64,000 nt of DNA from an uncultured Shewanella sp. (GCF_947501665.1 NZ_CANMWS010000009.1:1-64000), one strand, 5' to 3'; shown: positions 35,060-45,478, counted from the first letter of the stretch. Notes: generated from the sequence alone by a model not told the origin. Numbers and translations are program-made.

Positions 35060-35455
35060 ATGGAATTTTTAACGGGTTTATATCCTGGCATTAAGCACTT
35101 ACATCTTACTCTGGTTGCAACAAGTGTGTTGTTTTTTATTTTTCGATTTGTGCTGCATTTACGTGATTCAGTGATGTTGGATAAGAAGTGGTTGAAGATT
35201 TCACCCCATGTCATTGATACTTTCTTATTGTTGTCAGGGGTGCTTTTGTGTTTCATTATTCAACAATTTCCCTTTGTCGATCCTTGGTTGACTGAAAAGT
35301 TAGGTGCGGTTGTAGCTTATATTGTACTGGCGACTATTGCGTTGAAAGCAAATCGAGGGAAACTCTTTAAGGTTTTTGCTGCATTTGGAGCGCTAGGTTG
35401 GGTTGTATATGCTGCAAAAATAGCAGTTTTTAAACAGGCAATATTAGTAGGTTAA
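35060..35455 (+). CDS. sirB2: SirB2-family membrane protein
   Basis: 131 residues with four membrane segments. The N-terminal LYPGIKHLHLTLVATSVLFF, with conserved histidines, and KISPHVIDTFLLLSGVLL are typical of SirB2 (YchQ). Function is not known; in E. coli the gene follows prmC. Its stop overlaps the sirB1 start as TAATG, so the two are coupled. Confidence 0.9.
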   Translation: MEFLTGLYPGIKHLHLTLVATSVLFFIFRFVLHLRDSVMLDKKWLKISPHVIDTFLLLSGVLLCFIIQQFPFVDPWLTEKLGAVVAYIVLATIALKANRGKLFKVFAAFGALGWVVYAAKIAVFKQAILVG

Positions 35456-36243
35456 TGACAAAATTAATTCTTAGTGATGCGATAAAGTTACCTGAGATCG
35501 CATTTGACATAACGCAGCATCTTGGCTTTTCAAAAGTACAAAGCACACAATGGGCTTGGTATGCATTGGCCGGTTCAGTATTAAGCCATTACGTGGTTGA
35601 TAGACATGAGCGTTTATCGGCTTTACTTTATTGGTTTTTTCAAGAGAAAGGTTTTTGTGCAAGAGAAGATTATTTCAGTGTTGAAGCGGCTGATTTAGGA
35701 CGTTGTTTAGTGACGCGCCAAGGCAATAGTACAACATTGGCAACCTTATTGATGCTACTGGCAAAACAACTCGATTTACCGGTAGATTTAATTCTATTAC
35801 CGGGTTTTACGGCTTTGTGTTGTCGAATCGACAACCAAGTTTATTATATCGATCCCTTAACGGGAGAGCGTATGAACAAGCATCAATTGCATGTACTTGT
35901 TCGTGGGGAGTTGGGTAATGCTGCAAAGTTAAAGCCTAGTTATTTAAAGCCTGCGACGCCTAAGCGTATTGTGTCTCGCATGATCCATGAAATTAAGGCA
36001 GGTTGTATTATTTCACGTCAATTTGAACCTGCGATGGAGTGCAGTAACTTATTGCTTCAGTGGCACAGTGATGATTTGAATCTGAATAGAGAGCGTGCTT
36101 TTATTGCTCAGCAGCTAGGGTGTTTAAGTTTAGCCACTGCAGATTTAGAATACTTCATTGATAATAGCCCGAACGATCCTCTGATTGAACTGGTGAAAAT
36201 ACAACTGAAAGAGTTACGCAGTGAAGTTGAAGTGTTTCATTAG
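35455..36243 (+). CDS. sirB1: SirB1-family (transglutaminase-like) protein
   Basis: 262 residues. The N-terminal half is the transglutaminase-like SirB1 domain (LLYWFFQEKGF, then TLLMLLAKQLDLPVDLILLP and YYIDPLTGE), and the C-terminal half is TPR-like helices (RERAFIAQQLGCLSLATADL). E. coli SirB1/YchA has the same layout and position before kdsA. The catalytic cysteine usual in transglutaminases is not obvious (NSTTLATLLM where a Cys/Ser is expected), fitting a non-enzymatic role. Confidence 0.9.
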   Translation: MTKLILSDAIKLPEIAFDITQHLGFSKVQSTQWAWYALAGSVLSHYVVDRHERLSALLYWFFQEKGFCAREDYFSVEAADLGRCLVTRQGNSTTLATLLMLLAKQLDLPVDLILLPGFTALCCRIDNQVYYIDPLTGERMNKHQLHVLVRGELGNAAKLKPSYLKPATPKRIVSRMIHEIKAGCIISRQFEPAMECSNLLLQWHSDDLNLNRERAFIAQQLGCLSLATADLEYFIDNSPNDPLIELVKIQLKELRSEVEVFH

Positions 36244-36413
36244 CTCAGATTAAATGACTACCTGCTCATAATGTAAACTAGTGCCCTTATTTTAAGGGCG
36301 CTGTTATATCTCTAAGCCTAAAAATAGGCAGTACAAAAGTGGATTAAGTTTATTCAATTCTTTAGATGGAAAAATAATAATAAAGCAGCCATGACTGCAA
36401 GGGAGAAGTATTT

Positions 36414-37670
36414 ATGAATGAAACAGCTTTAGTGACTAACGACGCGATTGCGTTAGGTATGTTAACGACGATTCTAGGGGGGATTTTTTATACCAGTACC
36501 AGTTCCCATCCATTTTGGAAAAAGTTTTATCGCTTCATCCCTGCTTTGTTATTGTGTTATTTTTTACCTTCACTGCTAAATACTTTTGGTATTGTGGATG
36601 GTGATACCTCTAAACTTTATTTTGTCGCATCACGTTATTTATTACCTGCTTGTTTAGTATTGTTGATTTTAAGTGTCGACTTAAAAGCCATTTTATCTTT
36701 GGGTCCTAAAGCATTAATTATGTTTTTGACAGGAACTGTGGGTATTGTTATCGGTGGCCCCATTGCATTATTGATCATTTCTTCTCTTAACCCAGAGGTA
36801 TTAGGAGGCCATGGCCCAGATGCTGTTTGGCGAGGCATGACCACATTAGCAGGAAGTTGGATAGGTGGCGGCGCCAATCAAGCAGCAATGAAAGAAATTT
36901 ATGGTGCGGGTGGCAATATTTTTTCAGTCATGGTGACGGTTGATGTTATTGTGGCCAATATATGGATGGCTGTATTGTTATTTATGGCTTCTAAAGCAAA
37001 AGAAATTGATGCAAGAACAGGAGCGGATACTTCAGCTATTGACGTATTGAAGTCAAAGGTTGAGCAATATCATGCTGAACATGCTCGTATTCCCAGTTTG
37101 CGAGATTTGATGCTGATTGTGGCGATTGGTTTTGGTGTGACAGGGCTGGCACATTTTGCTGCTGATTTCCTCGGGCCTTACTTTGAGGCGAATTATCCTT
37201 GGACACAAGCCTATAGCTTAACGTCTAAATTCTTTTGGTTGATTGTCCTTGTAACGAGTGTAGGACTTGCTCTTTCTTTTAGTCCGGTGAGACATATTGA
37301 AGCGGCAGGGGCATCAAAAGTGGCTTCTGCTTTTTTATATATTTTAGTGGCAACCATAGGCTTGCATATGGATGTGTCTAAGCTAGCCGATGAAGCCAAT
37401 CTTTGGTATTTTGCTATTGGTATTATATGGATGTTAGTGCATGCGACTTTCATGTTGTTGGTGGCTAAGTTGATTAAAGCACCATTATTTTATATGGCAG
37501 TGGGTAGCCAAGCGAATGTGGGAGGAGCGGCATCTGCGCCTGTTGTTGCTGCAGCATTTCATCCGGCTCTAGCCCCAGTTGGTGTGCTATTGGCTGTATT
37601 GGGTTATGCTTTAGGGACTTATATGGCTTGGCTTTGCGGACAAATTTTACAGCTAATTGCTGTGTCATAA
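36414..37670 (+). CDS. DUF819-family membrane protein
   Basis: 418 residues with about 11-12 membrane segments and family marks such as TLAGSWIGGGANQAAMKEI and QANVGGAASAPVVAAAF, two repeated glycine-rich loops that suggest an inverted-repeat transporter fold. It is related to YjcL of Bacillus; substrate unknown. AGGGAG precedes the ATG. It stands between sirB1 and kdsA, two genes that are adjacent in E. coli. Confidence 0.87.
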   Translation: MNETALVTNDAIALGMLTTILGGIFYTSTSSHPFWKKFYRFIPALLLCYFLPSLLNTFGIVDGDTSKLYFVASRYLLPACLVLLILSVDLKAILSLGPKALIMFLTGTVGIVIGGPIALLIISSLNPEVLGGHGPDAVWRGMTTLAGSWIGGGANQAAMKEIYGAGGNIFSVMVTVDVIVANIWMAVLLFMASKAKEIDARTGADTSAIDVLKSKVEQYHAEHARIPSLRDLMLIVAIGFGVTGLAHFAADFLGPYFEANYPWTQAYSLTSKFFWLIVLVTSVGLALSFSPVRHIEAAGASKVASAFLYILVATIGLHMDVSKLADEANLWYFAIGIIWMLVHATFMLLVAKLIKAPLFYMAVGSQANVGGAASAPVVAAAFHPALAPVGVLLAVLGYALGTYMAWLCGQILQLIAVS

Positions 37671-37748
37671 AATAGAATATAGAGAAACATTATTTTTATC
37701 CATGGGGAACTTGTATGATGATTTCCCCAATAATGAATGGCTTTTTGA

Positions 37749-38609
<861 letters not shown>

Positions 38610-38695
38610 ATATTATCACCTTGAATAGGTTGCGTTGATGAAAAGCAATAAGGCCGCTAGGATCTGTTGATCTTTAGTGATCAAATTGTGTTCAG

Positions 38696-38804
38696 ATAAA
38701 CGTGTTTTAATCGCGGCGAGAGGTGTGATGCCTAGTCATTCTAAGCCCTTTCTTTAAACAGAGAGGCTCTCAACAAAGAGTAAAATACGTTTAATGAACC
38801 CTAC
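38696..38804 (-). repeat. Dispersed 110-bp repeat, copy 2 (inverted relative to copy 1)
   Basis: The reverse complement aligns end to end with 31714-31824, with CTCAACAAAGAGTAAAA (38769-38785) as the best-kept block. The two copies face each other across 6.9 kb that includes the cytosine deaminase to kdsA genes. Confidence 0.7.
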
Positions 38805-38871
38805 TTTATAAAAGAATGAGGACAGTGATTGTCCCTCCTTATCTACGGTGTTATTACTTATTGATGGACGA

Positions 38872-38885
38872 CCCCATGAATGGGG
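38872..38885. repeat. Small hairpin next to tandem array
   Basis: CCCCAT-GA-ATGGGG, perfect six-base stem. Confidence 0.6.
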
Positions 38886-38888
38886 GGC

Positions 38889-39010
38889 AGAGCGACGTTT
38901 GGAACCCAAGCCGACGACGCCAAGGATGGAGAAGGTAGAGCGACGTTTGGAACCCAAGCCGACGACGCCAGGGATGGAGGAGATAGAGCGACGTTTGGAA
39001 CCCAAGCCGA
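38889..39010 (+). repeat. 48-bp tandem repeat, 2.5 copies
   Basis: Units 38889-38936 and 38937-38984 differ at four or five positions; a third partial unit ends at about 39010. Each unit contains GCGACGTTTGGAACCCAAGC and, in the full units, GACGACGCC. The unit length is a multiple of three, so the minus frame reads GLGSKRRS repeatedly, but no start signals support a gene. GC content is clearly higher than the neighbourhood. Confidence 0.85.
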
Positions 39011-39127
39011 GAATAACGATATCACATAAGCTCTGCCTCGTATAAAGAAACGACAAACTGCTGCAGAAATGATCGCCAAAGAACAACAGGCCCTAGTACC
39101 ATTAGCGGCTTTTTATCCTTGCCAAAC

Positions 39128-39229
39128 TTACTTTTCTTGTTTGTGGATGGCGATGGCGATACAAACTGCAGCTCCTCCCCAAGTCAGGGCTAAACCAATA
39201 CACATCATAATAATTGCTGAAGTTGTCAT
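39128..39229 (-). CDS. metS: Methionine/alanine importer small subunit (33 residues)
   Basis: A microprotein reading MTTSAIIMMCIGLALTWGG then AAVCIAIAIHKQEK: one membrane helix with a conserved central TWGG and a short charged tail. This is the pattern of MetS-type small subunits found directly after NSS-family transporters (as in Corynebacterium MetPS), which are needed for full transport. Its ATG overlaps the stop of the large subunit gene (TAATG on the minus strand), so it is translationally coupled. It is shorter than most annotation cut-offs. Confidence 0.85.
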   Translation of the reverse strand: MTTSAIIMMCIGLALTWGGAAVCIAIAIHKQEK

Positions 39230-40740
39230 TACTTTTTCTCATTTTTGATAGAGGAAGATTGATTAAAAGGTTTGGAGCAAATATTAATGATGATAGCAAT
39301 AATCAACATTACAATGATGAGTCCCCATCCCAGAAAAAGTTGCTCGCTTAAATCATATTCTCCATACCCTTGGGTTAAAGTATTAAATAAATTTCTTATT
39401 AGGATGATTAACAATAAAGCTGGGCTAATATAGCGTAAGCAAAGCTCCATCCATCTTCCGACGGAAAAATCTGAAAGTTGATTAGCGTAATGCCTGATAC
39501 TTGATGCTTTGATAAACCAAGCAATAAGAATAACTTCGACTAGGCAGCTGAAGAGTAGCGCAATATTATTGATAAAGTAATCGACTAAATCGAGTAATAA
39601 TATTCCCCCATTTGTTGCAAATAATAAAGAAAGGGCAAAACCCAGTCCACATATGAGTGTGGCGACCTTTTTTCTTGGGTAGGAGGATTTATCTATTATC
39701 GCAGAAATGACGGCTTCCATAATGGAAATATGAGAGCTGAGCCCAGCAACCACTAAAGTAAAAAAAAATAACGGTCCTAAAATATAAGGAATGGGTAAGT
39801 GAGTAATGGCTTCGGGGATTGTGACAAAAGCGAGGCCGACACCTGATGAGATAACATTGGTGATGGGTTGAGCTTGTTCATTGGCCATATGGCCTAAGAC
39901 GCTAAAAATAAGAATACCAGCAAGAATAGAAAAGCCACAATTGATAAATACCGTTATCATTGCATTATTGTTGATATCAGATTTTGTCGGTAAGTAACTA
40001 GAGTAAGCAAACATAATGGCAAATCCGACACTTAAAGTGAAAAATATTTGACCGTATGCTGCTGACCAAACCTTACCGCTAAATAATTGATTAAAATCAG
40101 GTTGAAAGAGATAGTTTAATCCATCTTGTGCACCAGGAAGAAAGGCGGTTTGAGAAATAAGAAATAGCACCATAATGAGTAATAGTGGCATTAAGAGTTT
40201 ATTCGCTTTTTCTATCCCCCCTTTAACGCCAGTATAAACGGCAAAAAAAGTAATACTCCATGCAATGAGCATCGGAATTGCAATATGCAGTAATAAGTCA
40301 CCTAGCTGTGAGGGGGAATGTTCCCCTAGTTGTAAGAATTGTGTAAAAAAGAATTCATTAGTGTCACTTCCCCAATTTTGAGTGAAAGATAGACCTAAAA
40401 AAGAAATAGACCAACCTATTATTGCGACATAATAAATGCCAATAACAGCGGCAATCATGACTTGAAACCAACCGAGCCACTGTAAACGGGTATTAAGGCT
40501 TATGCCAAGTTGTTCAAATACCCCAGGAGCGGCTTTGCGTAATTTATGTCCTAAACCAAACTCCATGATCATAAAAGGGATCCCAGCGGAAAGCATGGCG
40601 AACAAATAGGGGATAAAAAAAGCGCCCCCACCATTTTCATAGGTAATATACGGAAAGCGCCATATATTCCCTAAACCAATGGCAGAACCCACTGCTGCGA
40701 GTATGAACCCCGTTCTTGTATTCCATTGCTCTCTTGCCAT
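39229..40740 (-). CDS. Sodium-dependent NSS-family amino-acid transporter (MetP type)
   Basis: 503 residues, 12 membrane helices of the neurotransmitter:sodium symporter family (LeuT fold). The N-terminus WNTRTGFILAAVGSAIGLGN holds the Na+ and substrate site of helix 1, followed by IWRFPYITYENGGGAFFIPY. Helix 6 and 8 regions (FFTLSVGFAIMFAYSSY, LFFFTLVVAGLSS) are conserved. Presence of the 33-residue partner gene points to a methionine/alanine-type importer. The extra C-terminal helices fit a 12-TM NSS member. Driven by the Na+ gradient, which the Nqr complex at the right edge would maintain. Confidence 0.9.
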   Translation of the reverse strand: MAREQWNTRTGFILAAVGSAIGLGNIWRFPYITYENGGGAFFIPYLFAMLSAGIPFMIMEFGLGHKLRKAAPGVFEQLGISLNTRLQWLGWFQVMIAAVIGIYYVAIIGWSISFLGLSFTQNWGSDTNEFFFTQFLQLGEHSPSQLGDLLLHIAIPMLIAWSITFFAVYTGVKGGIEKANKLLMPLLLIMVLFLISQTAFLPGAQDGLNYLFQPDFNQLFSGKVWSAAYGQIFFTLSVGFAIMFAYSSYLPTKSDINNNAMITVFINCGFSILAGILIFSVLGHMANEQAQPITNVISSGVGLAFVTIPEAITHLPIPYILGPLFFFTLVVAGLSSHISIMEAVISAIIDKSSYPRKKVATLICGLGFALSLLFATNGGILLLDLVDYFINNIALLFSCLVEVILIAWFIKASSIRHYANQLSDFSVGRWMELCLRYISPALLLIILIRNLFNTLTQGYGEYDLSEQLFLGWGLIIVMLIIAIIINICSKPFNQSSSIKNEKK

Positions 40741-40993
40741 AAGTATTCCTTATTATTTGTATTTATAAAGTTTAGTTACATTTCTTTCCCTTTGTTGAAT
40801 GAATTTAGATTAAATTTGATATTCATTTTTGAGTTAGATATAAATTCAAATTGCTCAGTGAGGAAATATTATAAAAATTATTTTTTATAGGGTGTTAGCT
40901 TTGCTTTACGTTGATTTTATTATTGTTGGCACTTATTTACCTTTTTTCGAGATACAATCTTTTATTTTTAGGGTTAACCCTTTTGAGGTCGTT

Positions 40994-41449
40994 ATGAAAT
41001 TTTTTAGTCGATACAGTATGTTGTTAATAATACCTTCAATTTTTTTCAGTCCATTAAGTTTGAGTGAACCCCATGGTCATGGTGAAAAGCATGGAAATAA
41101 AAGAAATGATAAAGTGGTTGTTATCGTTAAAGAGCCTAAACACAAAGTGGGTTATAAAAGGAAACATATGCCCAAGGGGTCGACTCGCATTGTAGTGAAG
41201 AAGAGCAATTATTATTTCTATGATGGTTTTTACTATCGCTCGATACGCGGTCAATACCAAGTTGTTGCGAGTCCTTATGGCGCTCGAATTCAGAGATTAC
41301 CAGTGGGGTATAAAAAGATTGTGATTGGCGTGACGCCTTATTTTATGTTTGAAGGCACTTATTACGTATATAAAGAGAGTACGCGAGATTATATGGTTGT
41401 TGAGAAACCTCATTCAAATAATCAAGTGATCATAGTGTCAGAACACTAG
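40994..41449 (+). CDS. DUF6515-family secreted protein
   Basis: 151 residues from ATG 40994 (GAGG upstream; the frame is open from 40892 but the signal peptide MKFFSRYSMLLIIPSIFFSP marks the start). A His/Gly/Lys-rich linker (PHGHGEKHGNKRN) precedes repeats of the form YYFYDGFYYR and YFMFEGTYYVYKE with LPVGYKKIVIG between, the two-repeat pattern of DUF6515. Predicted periplasmic or cell-surface; role unknown. Confidence 0.75.
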   Translation: MKFFSRYSMLLIIPSIFFSPLSLSEPHGHGEKHGNKRNDKVVVIVKEPKHKVGYKRKHMPKGSTRIVVKKSNYYFYDGFYYRSIRGQYQVVASPYGARIQRLPVGYKKIVIGVTPYFMFEGTYYVYKESTRDYMVVEKPHSNNQVIIVSEH

Positions 41450-41900
41450 TGTGCTGGTGAGATTTATTTTTTATTACTTGAAAAAATTGCGTCGGTTCAA
41501 AGGTATAGAATGATATTTTTCAGGTGTGGCTCACTTTATTTTTGGCCATTAGTCACGAAAAGGAGTGTGGCCTATCTTACTGTCACATTGAACCGACTTG
41601 AAAAGAGTTTGGATAAAGTGTCTCAATATACGAACGGGTCATGTTGGCTTGTTCAAGCAATATAACTAACTTAATATAAAATGGCATATTTCGCTGGAAT
41701 GAGAAGAGGTTTAGGCTAGACAATTTGTTGAAGGAATAATGAGACTTCGGCAGGAACAATCCATAACGTATGTTTTGTGAAATATCGGTATTTTTATCGA
41801 CATTAAAGGTGATTTTTCCATCTCATAGCCCCTAGGATAAAGTCCAACACAAATAGGGGCAAAATAGCGGTATTTAGAGGAGTTTTTAAAACATTCAAGT
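41450..41900. other. Non-coding spacer with an inverted repeat
   Basis: About 450 bases with no gene. GTCGGTTCAA (41491-41500) and TTGAACCGAC (41588-41597) form a perfect ten-base inverted repeat 87 bases apart. Nothing else recognised. Confidence 0.5.
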
Positions 41901-42833
41901 TCAATCGTTATTTATTGATTCAATTTGCTTAATTCGACGGTAGAGATATCTATTTTCTGGAACGGCTATTTGATACTTTTCTGCTTGTTGAATAAGATAA
42001 CCGTTAATATTGTCAATCTCACTTTTTCTATGATGCTTAATATCTTGATACATAGAAGAATAATTATTTTTAGTGAGAGAAATGACATCAAAAATACGCT
42101 TAAGTAGAGGCGCTTTTTCTAATTGAATACCATCATGTTTTGCGACTAAAATGACTTCGTCTGTGAGCTTGTCTATTGTTGAGTAATATTGATCGGCTAT
42201 TAGTTGTCCATTCTTACACTGTTCAATCGCCGTGAGTGGATTGATTGTGGCATTGACGGCGAGTTTTTGCCATAACATGGGGAGAATGGGATCGCAGAAT
42301 TGAATATTATCAAGGCTATCTAACAATTTTTGTTTTAACTTAGTACTCATTTTTGGACCATAATAGTGGCCAAATTGAGTGAGCCCTCTACCCGTCTGTT
42401 CTATATGCCATTTATCATGTTTAAGGGCCCCTTGGGATGTTGTGCCTAAACTTAAACCTAAGGTGGGGTAGGAGTCTTGCAATATTTTCTCAATAATGAG
42501 ATGGGGTCCCATTCCATTATGGAATAATAAAATATGACATTGGGGCTGAAGTTTATCGAGTAATGGCAATAATGCGTTAGTGACTTGATAGGCTTTGACA
42601 CAGACTATTAACAGTTGAATATTGCTTAGCTTTTCAGATGGATTTTGTGCACTGACAAAATGGGCCTCGTATTCAGCTTTAATACCGTTATTTGTTGTGT
42701 GGGCTATGTGTTGACTCCGTGTATTGTGCCGATCAATTAAGTGAAGTGAGTCAGTATGTGTTTTAGGTTGGCTTAATTGAAGATGGAGGAGTTGGCCAAT
42801 GGCTCCGGCACCTAATATTCCGATATGATTCAT
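41901..42833 (-). CDS. panE: 2-dehydropantoate 2-reductase
   Basis: Reduces ketopantoate to pantoate with NADPH in pantothenate/CoA synthesis. 310 residues from ATG 42833, which places the Rossmann motif IGILGAGAIGQLL at the N-terminus; the frame is open to 42875 but adds residues not seen in the family. The catalytic lysine is in LWQKLAVNATINPLTA, a strongly conserved PanE motif, and KHHRKSEIDNINGYL with the substrate-binding Glu/Asn lies near the C-terminus. A VanZ-like gene lies upstream on the same strand, 69 bases away. Confidence 0.9.
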   Translation of the reverse strand: MNHIGILGAGAIGQLLHLQLSQPKTHTDSLHLIDRHNTRSQHIAHTTNNGIKAEYEAHFVSAQNPSEKLSNIQLLIVCVKAYQVTNALLPLLDKLQPQCHILLFHNGMGPHLIIEKILQDSYPTLGLSLGTTSQGALKHDKWHIEQTGRGLTQFGHYYGPKMSTKLKQKLLDSLDNIQFCDPILPMLWQKLAVNATINPLTAIEQCKNGQLIADQYYSTIDKLTDEVILVAKHDGIQLEKAPLLKRIFDVISLTKNNYSSMYQDIKHHRKSEIDNINGYLIQQAEKYQIAVPENRYLYRRIKQIESINND

Positions 42834-42902
42834 ATTAAGAGCTCTACGCAGTTCTATAGGGAAATCCTTGCCCATTATACTTCAAATGTACTCTTGAAAA
42901 AC

Positions 42903-43292
42903 TTATTTTCTCTTTAAGTGATTTCTGAGTTTATGTGCCAAAAGAAGTATATAAAAGCTGGATATACCAACAAAATCTGCGATGAGATCGCCCAAGGAAG
43001 CAGTTCGATAGGGAAGTGCTGATTGCACGACTTCTATTATGATGGCATAGCTGATTAAAAAGGCCATGATAAGATAATATTTAGGTTTAAAAGCATAATA
43101 AGTCAGTAATGTTAATATAAAAAAACTAAAGGCATGAGCGAGTTTATCGAAATGTGGGATCCAAGATGGACTATAATTGGGACGTGAAAAGACTAAATAA
43201 CTGATTAGTATTAAACTGATAAATAGTGCAATTTTAAATATTAACGGTTTTCTAATCACAATCGAAGACATCATGTTGTTTGGCTTCATCAT
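42903..43292 (-). CDS. VanZ-family membrane protein
   Basis: 129 residues with four membrane segments. The family motif DKLAHAFSFFILTLL (helix with Asp, Lys and His), followed by E-V-x-Q and RTASLGDLIADFVG, identifies VanZ-like proteins; their function outside teicoplanin resistance is unclear. The start may be any of three methionines (43292 to 43271). Expressed on the minus strand upstream of panE and divergent from yajQ. Confidence 0.75.
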   Translation of the reverse strand: MMKPNNMMSSIVIRKPLIFKIALFISLILISYLVFSRPNYSPSWIPHFDKLAHAFSFFILTLLTYYAFKPKYYLIMAFLISYAIIIEVVQSALPYRTASLGDLIADFVGISSFYILLLAHKLRNHLKRK

Positions 43293-43405
43293 AGGCTAAA
43301 TTACAGTTAAAAGTCATCTACCCAGTTATTTTATTCGTAGGTAGCTTCAACTTTATCGATTCCATGGGTAGACTAGACCTTTTTGAGTAATAGGACAAAT
43401 ACATT

Positions 43406-43891
43406 ATGCCTTCTATGGATATCGTCTCTGAAGTTGATGACGTCGAATTACGTAATGCGGTGGATAATTCGCGGCGAGAACTCAGTAATCGTTTTGATTT
43501 TCGTGGCAAAGAAGCCAGTATTGAATATAAAGATCACGTGGTGACGTTATCAGCTGAGGATGATTTCCAATGCCAGCAGCTGGTTGATATTTTACGTATG
43601 CAGTTAAGTAAAAGAAATGTTGACCCTGCGGCTATGGACGTTGATGATAAAGCTGTTCATAGTGGAAAAACATTTTCTTTAAAAGTGAATTTCAAGCAAG
43701 GAATTGAAACTCTCATTGCTAAAAAGTTGGTGAAATTAATTAAAGACAGCAAGCTTAAAGTACAATCATCAATTCAAGGGGATTCTGTCAGAGTGACAGG
43801 TAAAAAGCGTGACGATCTTCAAGCTGTGATGGCATTGGCGAGAGAGTCCGACTTAGGACAACCTTTTCAATTCAATAATTTTAGAGATTAG
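43406..43891 (+). CDS. yajQ: YajQ-family nucleotide-binding protein
   Basis: 161 residues, the standard length, with the two-domain ferredoxin-like YajQ pattern: [35 protein letters not shown], and the C-terminal [15 protein letters not shown] and [20 protein letters not shown]. Family members bind cyclic di-GMP or RNA and affect transcription and phage replication. AGGA precedes the ATG. Convergent with ampG. Confidence 0.94.
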   Translation: MPSMDIVSEVDDVELRNAVDNSRRELSNRFDFRGKEASIEYKDHVVTLSAEDDFQCQQLVDILRMQLSKRNVDPAAMDVDDKAVHSGKTFSLKVNFKQGIETLIAKKLVKLIKDSKLKVQSSIQGDSVRVTGKKRDDLQAVMALARESDLGQPFQFNNFRD

Positions 43892-43903
43892 TGTTCATTA
43901 TTT

Positions 43904-43930
43904 TGAGCCCTCATTCACTGAGGGCTTTGA
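43904..43930. terminator. Terminator between yajQ and ampG (convergent)
   Basis: AGCCCTCA (43906-43913) and TGAGGGCT (43919-43926) with a five-base loop, T-rich flank TTTG. It lies between two converging genes and could act on yajQ. Confidence 0.6.
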
Positions 43931-43955
43931 TGCTTTCGAGAGTCCATAACCCTGT

Positions 43956-45326
43956 TTATTCAGGATGAGGTGCATATTTGTTGACTAGATAAATAAGCCC
44001 TAACACGGGGAGACCAATTGCACTGGTGGAAATGAAGAAACTAATATAGTCAAAATGATCAATATACACACCGGAGAATCCAGCAATAAATTTTGGGAAT
44101 AACAGCATAATGGATGATAGTAAAGCATATTGAGTCGCACTGAATCCACTGCTTGTTAAACTAGATAAATAAGCAATGAAGGCTGAAGTGGCGATACCTG
44201 AGCAGAAATTATCTACTGAAATAATCCCTGTGAGTAACGTGACGTCATAACCGACCATGGCTTGATAGGCAAATAAAACATTGGTAACAGAAGCCAATAG
44301 AGCGCCTAAAAATAGAATTTTCATCGTACCATACCGGGCAATCAAAAGGCCGCCGAATCCCGCACCAACTAAGGTCATGATGAGCCCATAGACTTTGGTA
44401 ATGGTCGCAATTTCTGTTTTAGAAAACCCCATATCAACGTAAAAGACATTTGCCATTATTCCCATGACAATATCAGATATTCGGTAGCAAGAGACCAGTA
44501 ATAAAATGAGAATAGCGCTGCGGCCATAACGTTTGAAAAAGTCGATAAAAGGTAAGGCTGCTGCGGTATATAACCAAGATAAAATACCCGCTATTTTTTC
44601 TGGGTAGTGTGACGACAATGTCTTTTTTAATTGTGCTTCTTGTGCATCAGTACTACTGGTCTCAACAACAGGTTCACGGCAAAAAAGTGTGGTAAATACG
44701 CCCACCAGCATAAAGCCTGCCATAACAAGATAAGCGGTTTGCCAAGCATGTAAGTTATACAATTGACTGTCAGGTTCAACCCATGCTGCTATGGTGAGAG
44801 CCCCTGCGGTAGAGATTATCATGGCACAGCGATAACCGACTTGATACGCTGCGGCAAGTGCAGCCTGCATTTTTTGTGGTGCGGATTCAATGCGAAAAGC
44901 ATCAATCACAATATCTTGAGTGGCAGAAGAAAATGCGATCAAAAAAGCAAATAGAGCTAAGTTTTGTAAGTTTGCAAGCGGGTCACTCTGACTCATAGCC
45001 ACAATGGCTAAAATCACTAAGCTTTGGGCAAATAACATCCACGCACGCCTTCGACCTAATAAGCGTGTCAAAATGGGCAAGGAAAGTCTATCAACGAGCG
45101 GGGACCAAACCCATTTAAAGCCATAAGTGAGTGCGATCCAGCTAAAATAACCTATTGCACTGCGGTCAACGCCTGCTTCTCTGAGCCAAAATGACAGCGT
45201 TGAAAAGACCAACATAAGGGGAAGGCCTGATGAAAATCCCAAAAAGAGTAACACAAGAACACGTTTATGGCGGTAAATAGAAAAGGCTTGTTGGATACGT
45301 TGTAATCGAGTGCTGGGAATAGTCAT
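43956..45326 (-). CDS. ampG: Muropeptide permease AmpG (MFS)
   Basis: 456 residues, 12-14 membrane helices. The N-terminal HKRVLVLLFLGFSSGLPLML and SFWLREAGVDRSAIGYFSW segments are characteristic of AmpG, which imports GlcNAc-anhydroMurNAc peptides for wall recycling and beta-lactamase signalling. In E. coli ampG pairs with yajG; here yajG is about 2.6 kb away on the same strand, separated by an MFS gene on the plus strand, so the pair has been split. Confidence 0.92.
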   Translation of the reverse strand: MTIPSTRLQRIQQAFSIYRHKRVLVLLFLGFSSGLPLMLVFSTLSFWLREAGVDRSAIGYFSWIALTYGFKWVWSPLVDRLSLPILTRLLGRRRAWMLFAQSLVILAIVAMSQSDPLANLQNLALFAFLIAFSSATQDIVIDAFRIESAPQKMQAALAAAYQVGYRCAMIISTAGALTIAAWVEPDSQLYNLHAWQTAYLVMAGFMLVGVFTTLFCREPVVETSSTDAQEAQLKKTLSSHYPEKIAGILSWLYTAAALPFIDFFKRYGRSAILILLLVSCYRISDIVMGIMANVFYVDMGFSKTEIATITKVYGLIMTLVGAGFGGLLIARYGTMKILFLGALLASVTNVLFAYQAMVGYDVTLLTGIISVDNFCSGIATSAFIAYLSSLTSSGFSATQYALLSSIMLLFPKFIAGFSGVYIDHFDYISFFISTSAIGLPVLGLIYLVNKYAPHPE

Positions 45327-45478
45327 AAAATCACTACTTAAAATTAGATAAGGCTAGCTTAAGCGGGAGAGGACTCAGGTTCAAGGGCAATCTGATCATA
45401 TTGCTGAGTGCTTTTATGTATTTTGTAATAAGCTACACTTCAAGGTATGAAAAATAAGAGGTGTTTGATAGGAAGAAT

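Larger units (their letters stand above)
38610..39127. other. Repeat-rich spacer after kdsA
   Basis: About 520 bases without a credible gene. It contains the second copy of the 110-bp dispersed repeat (38696-38804), a small palindrome (38872-38885) and a 48-base tandem array (38889-39010). Open frames across it are made of the repeats. Confidence 0.65.

Noticed and set aside
38889..39010. CRISPR-like array
   Set aside because: Units are head-to-tail without unique spacers, only two and a half copies, and no cas genes are present.
38754..39086. 110-codon minus-strand frame across the tandem array
   Set aside because: It is created by the 48-base repeat unit (multiple of three), reads as repeated GLGSKRRS, has no ribosome binding site, and overlaps the dispersed repeat.
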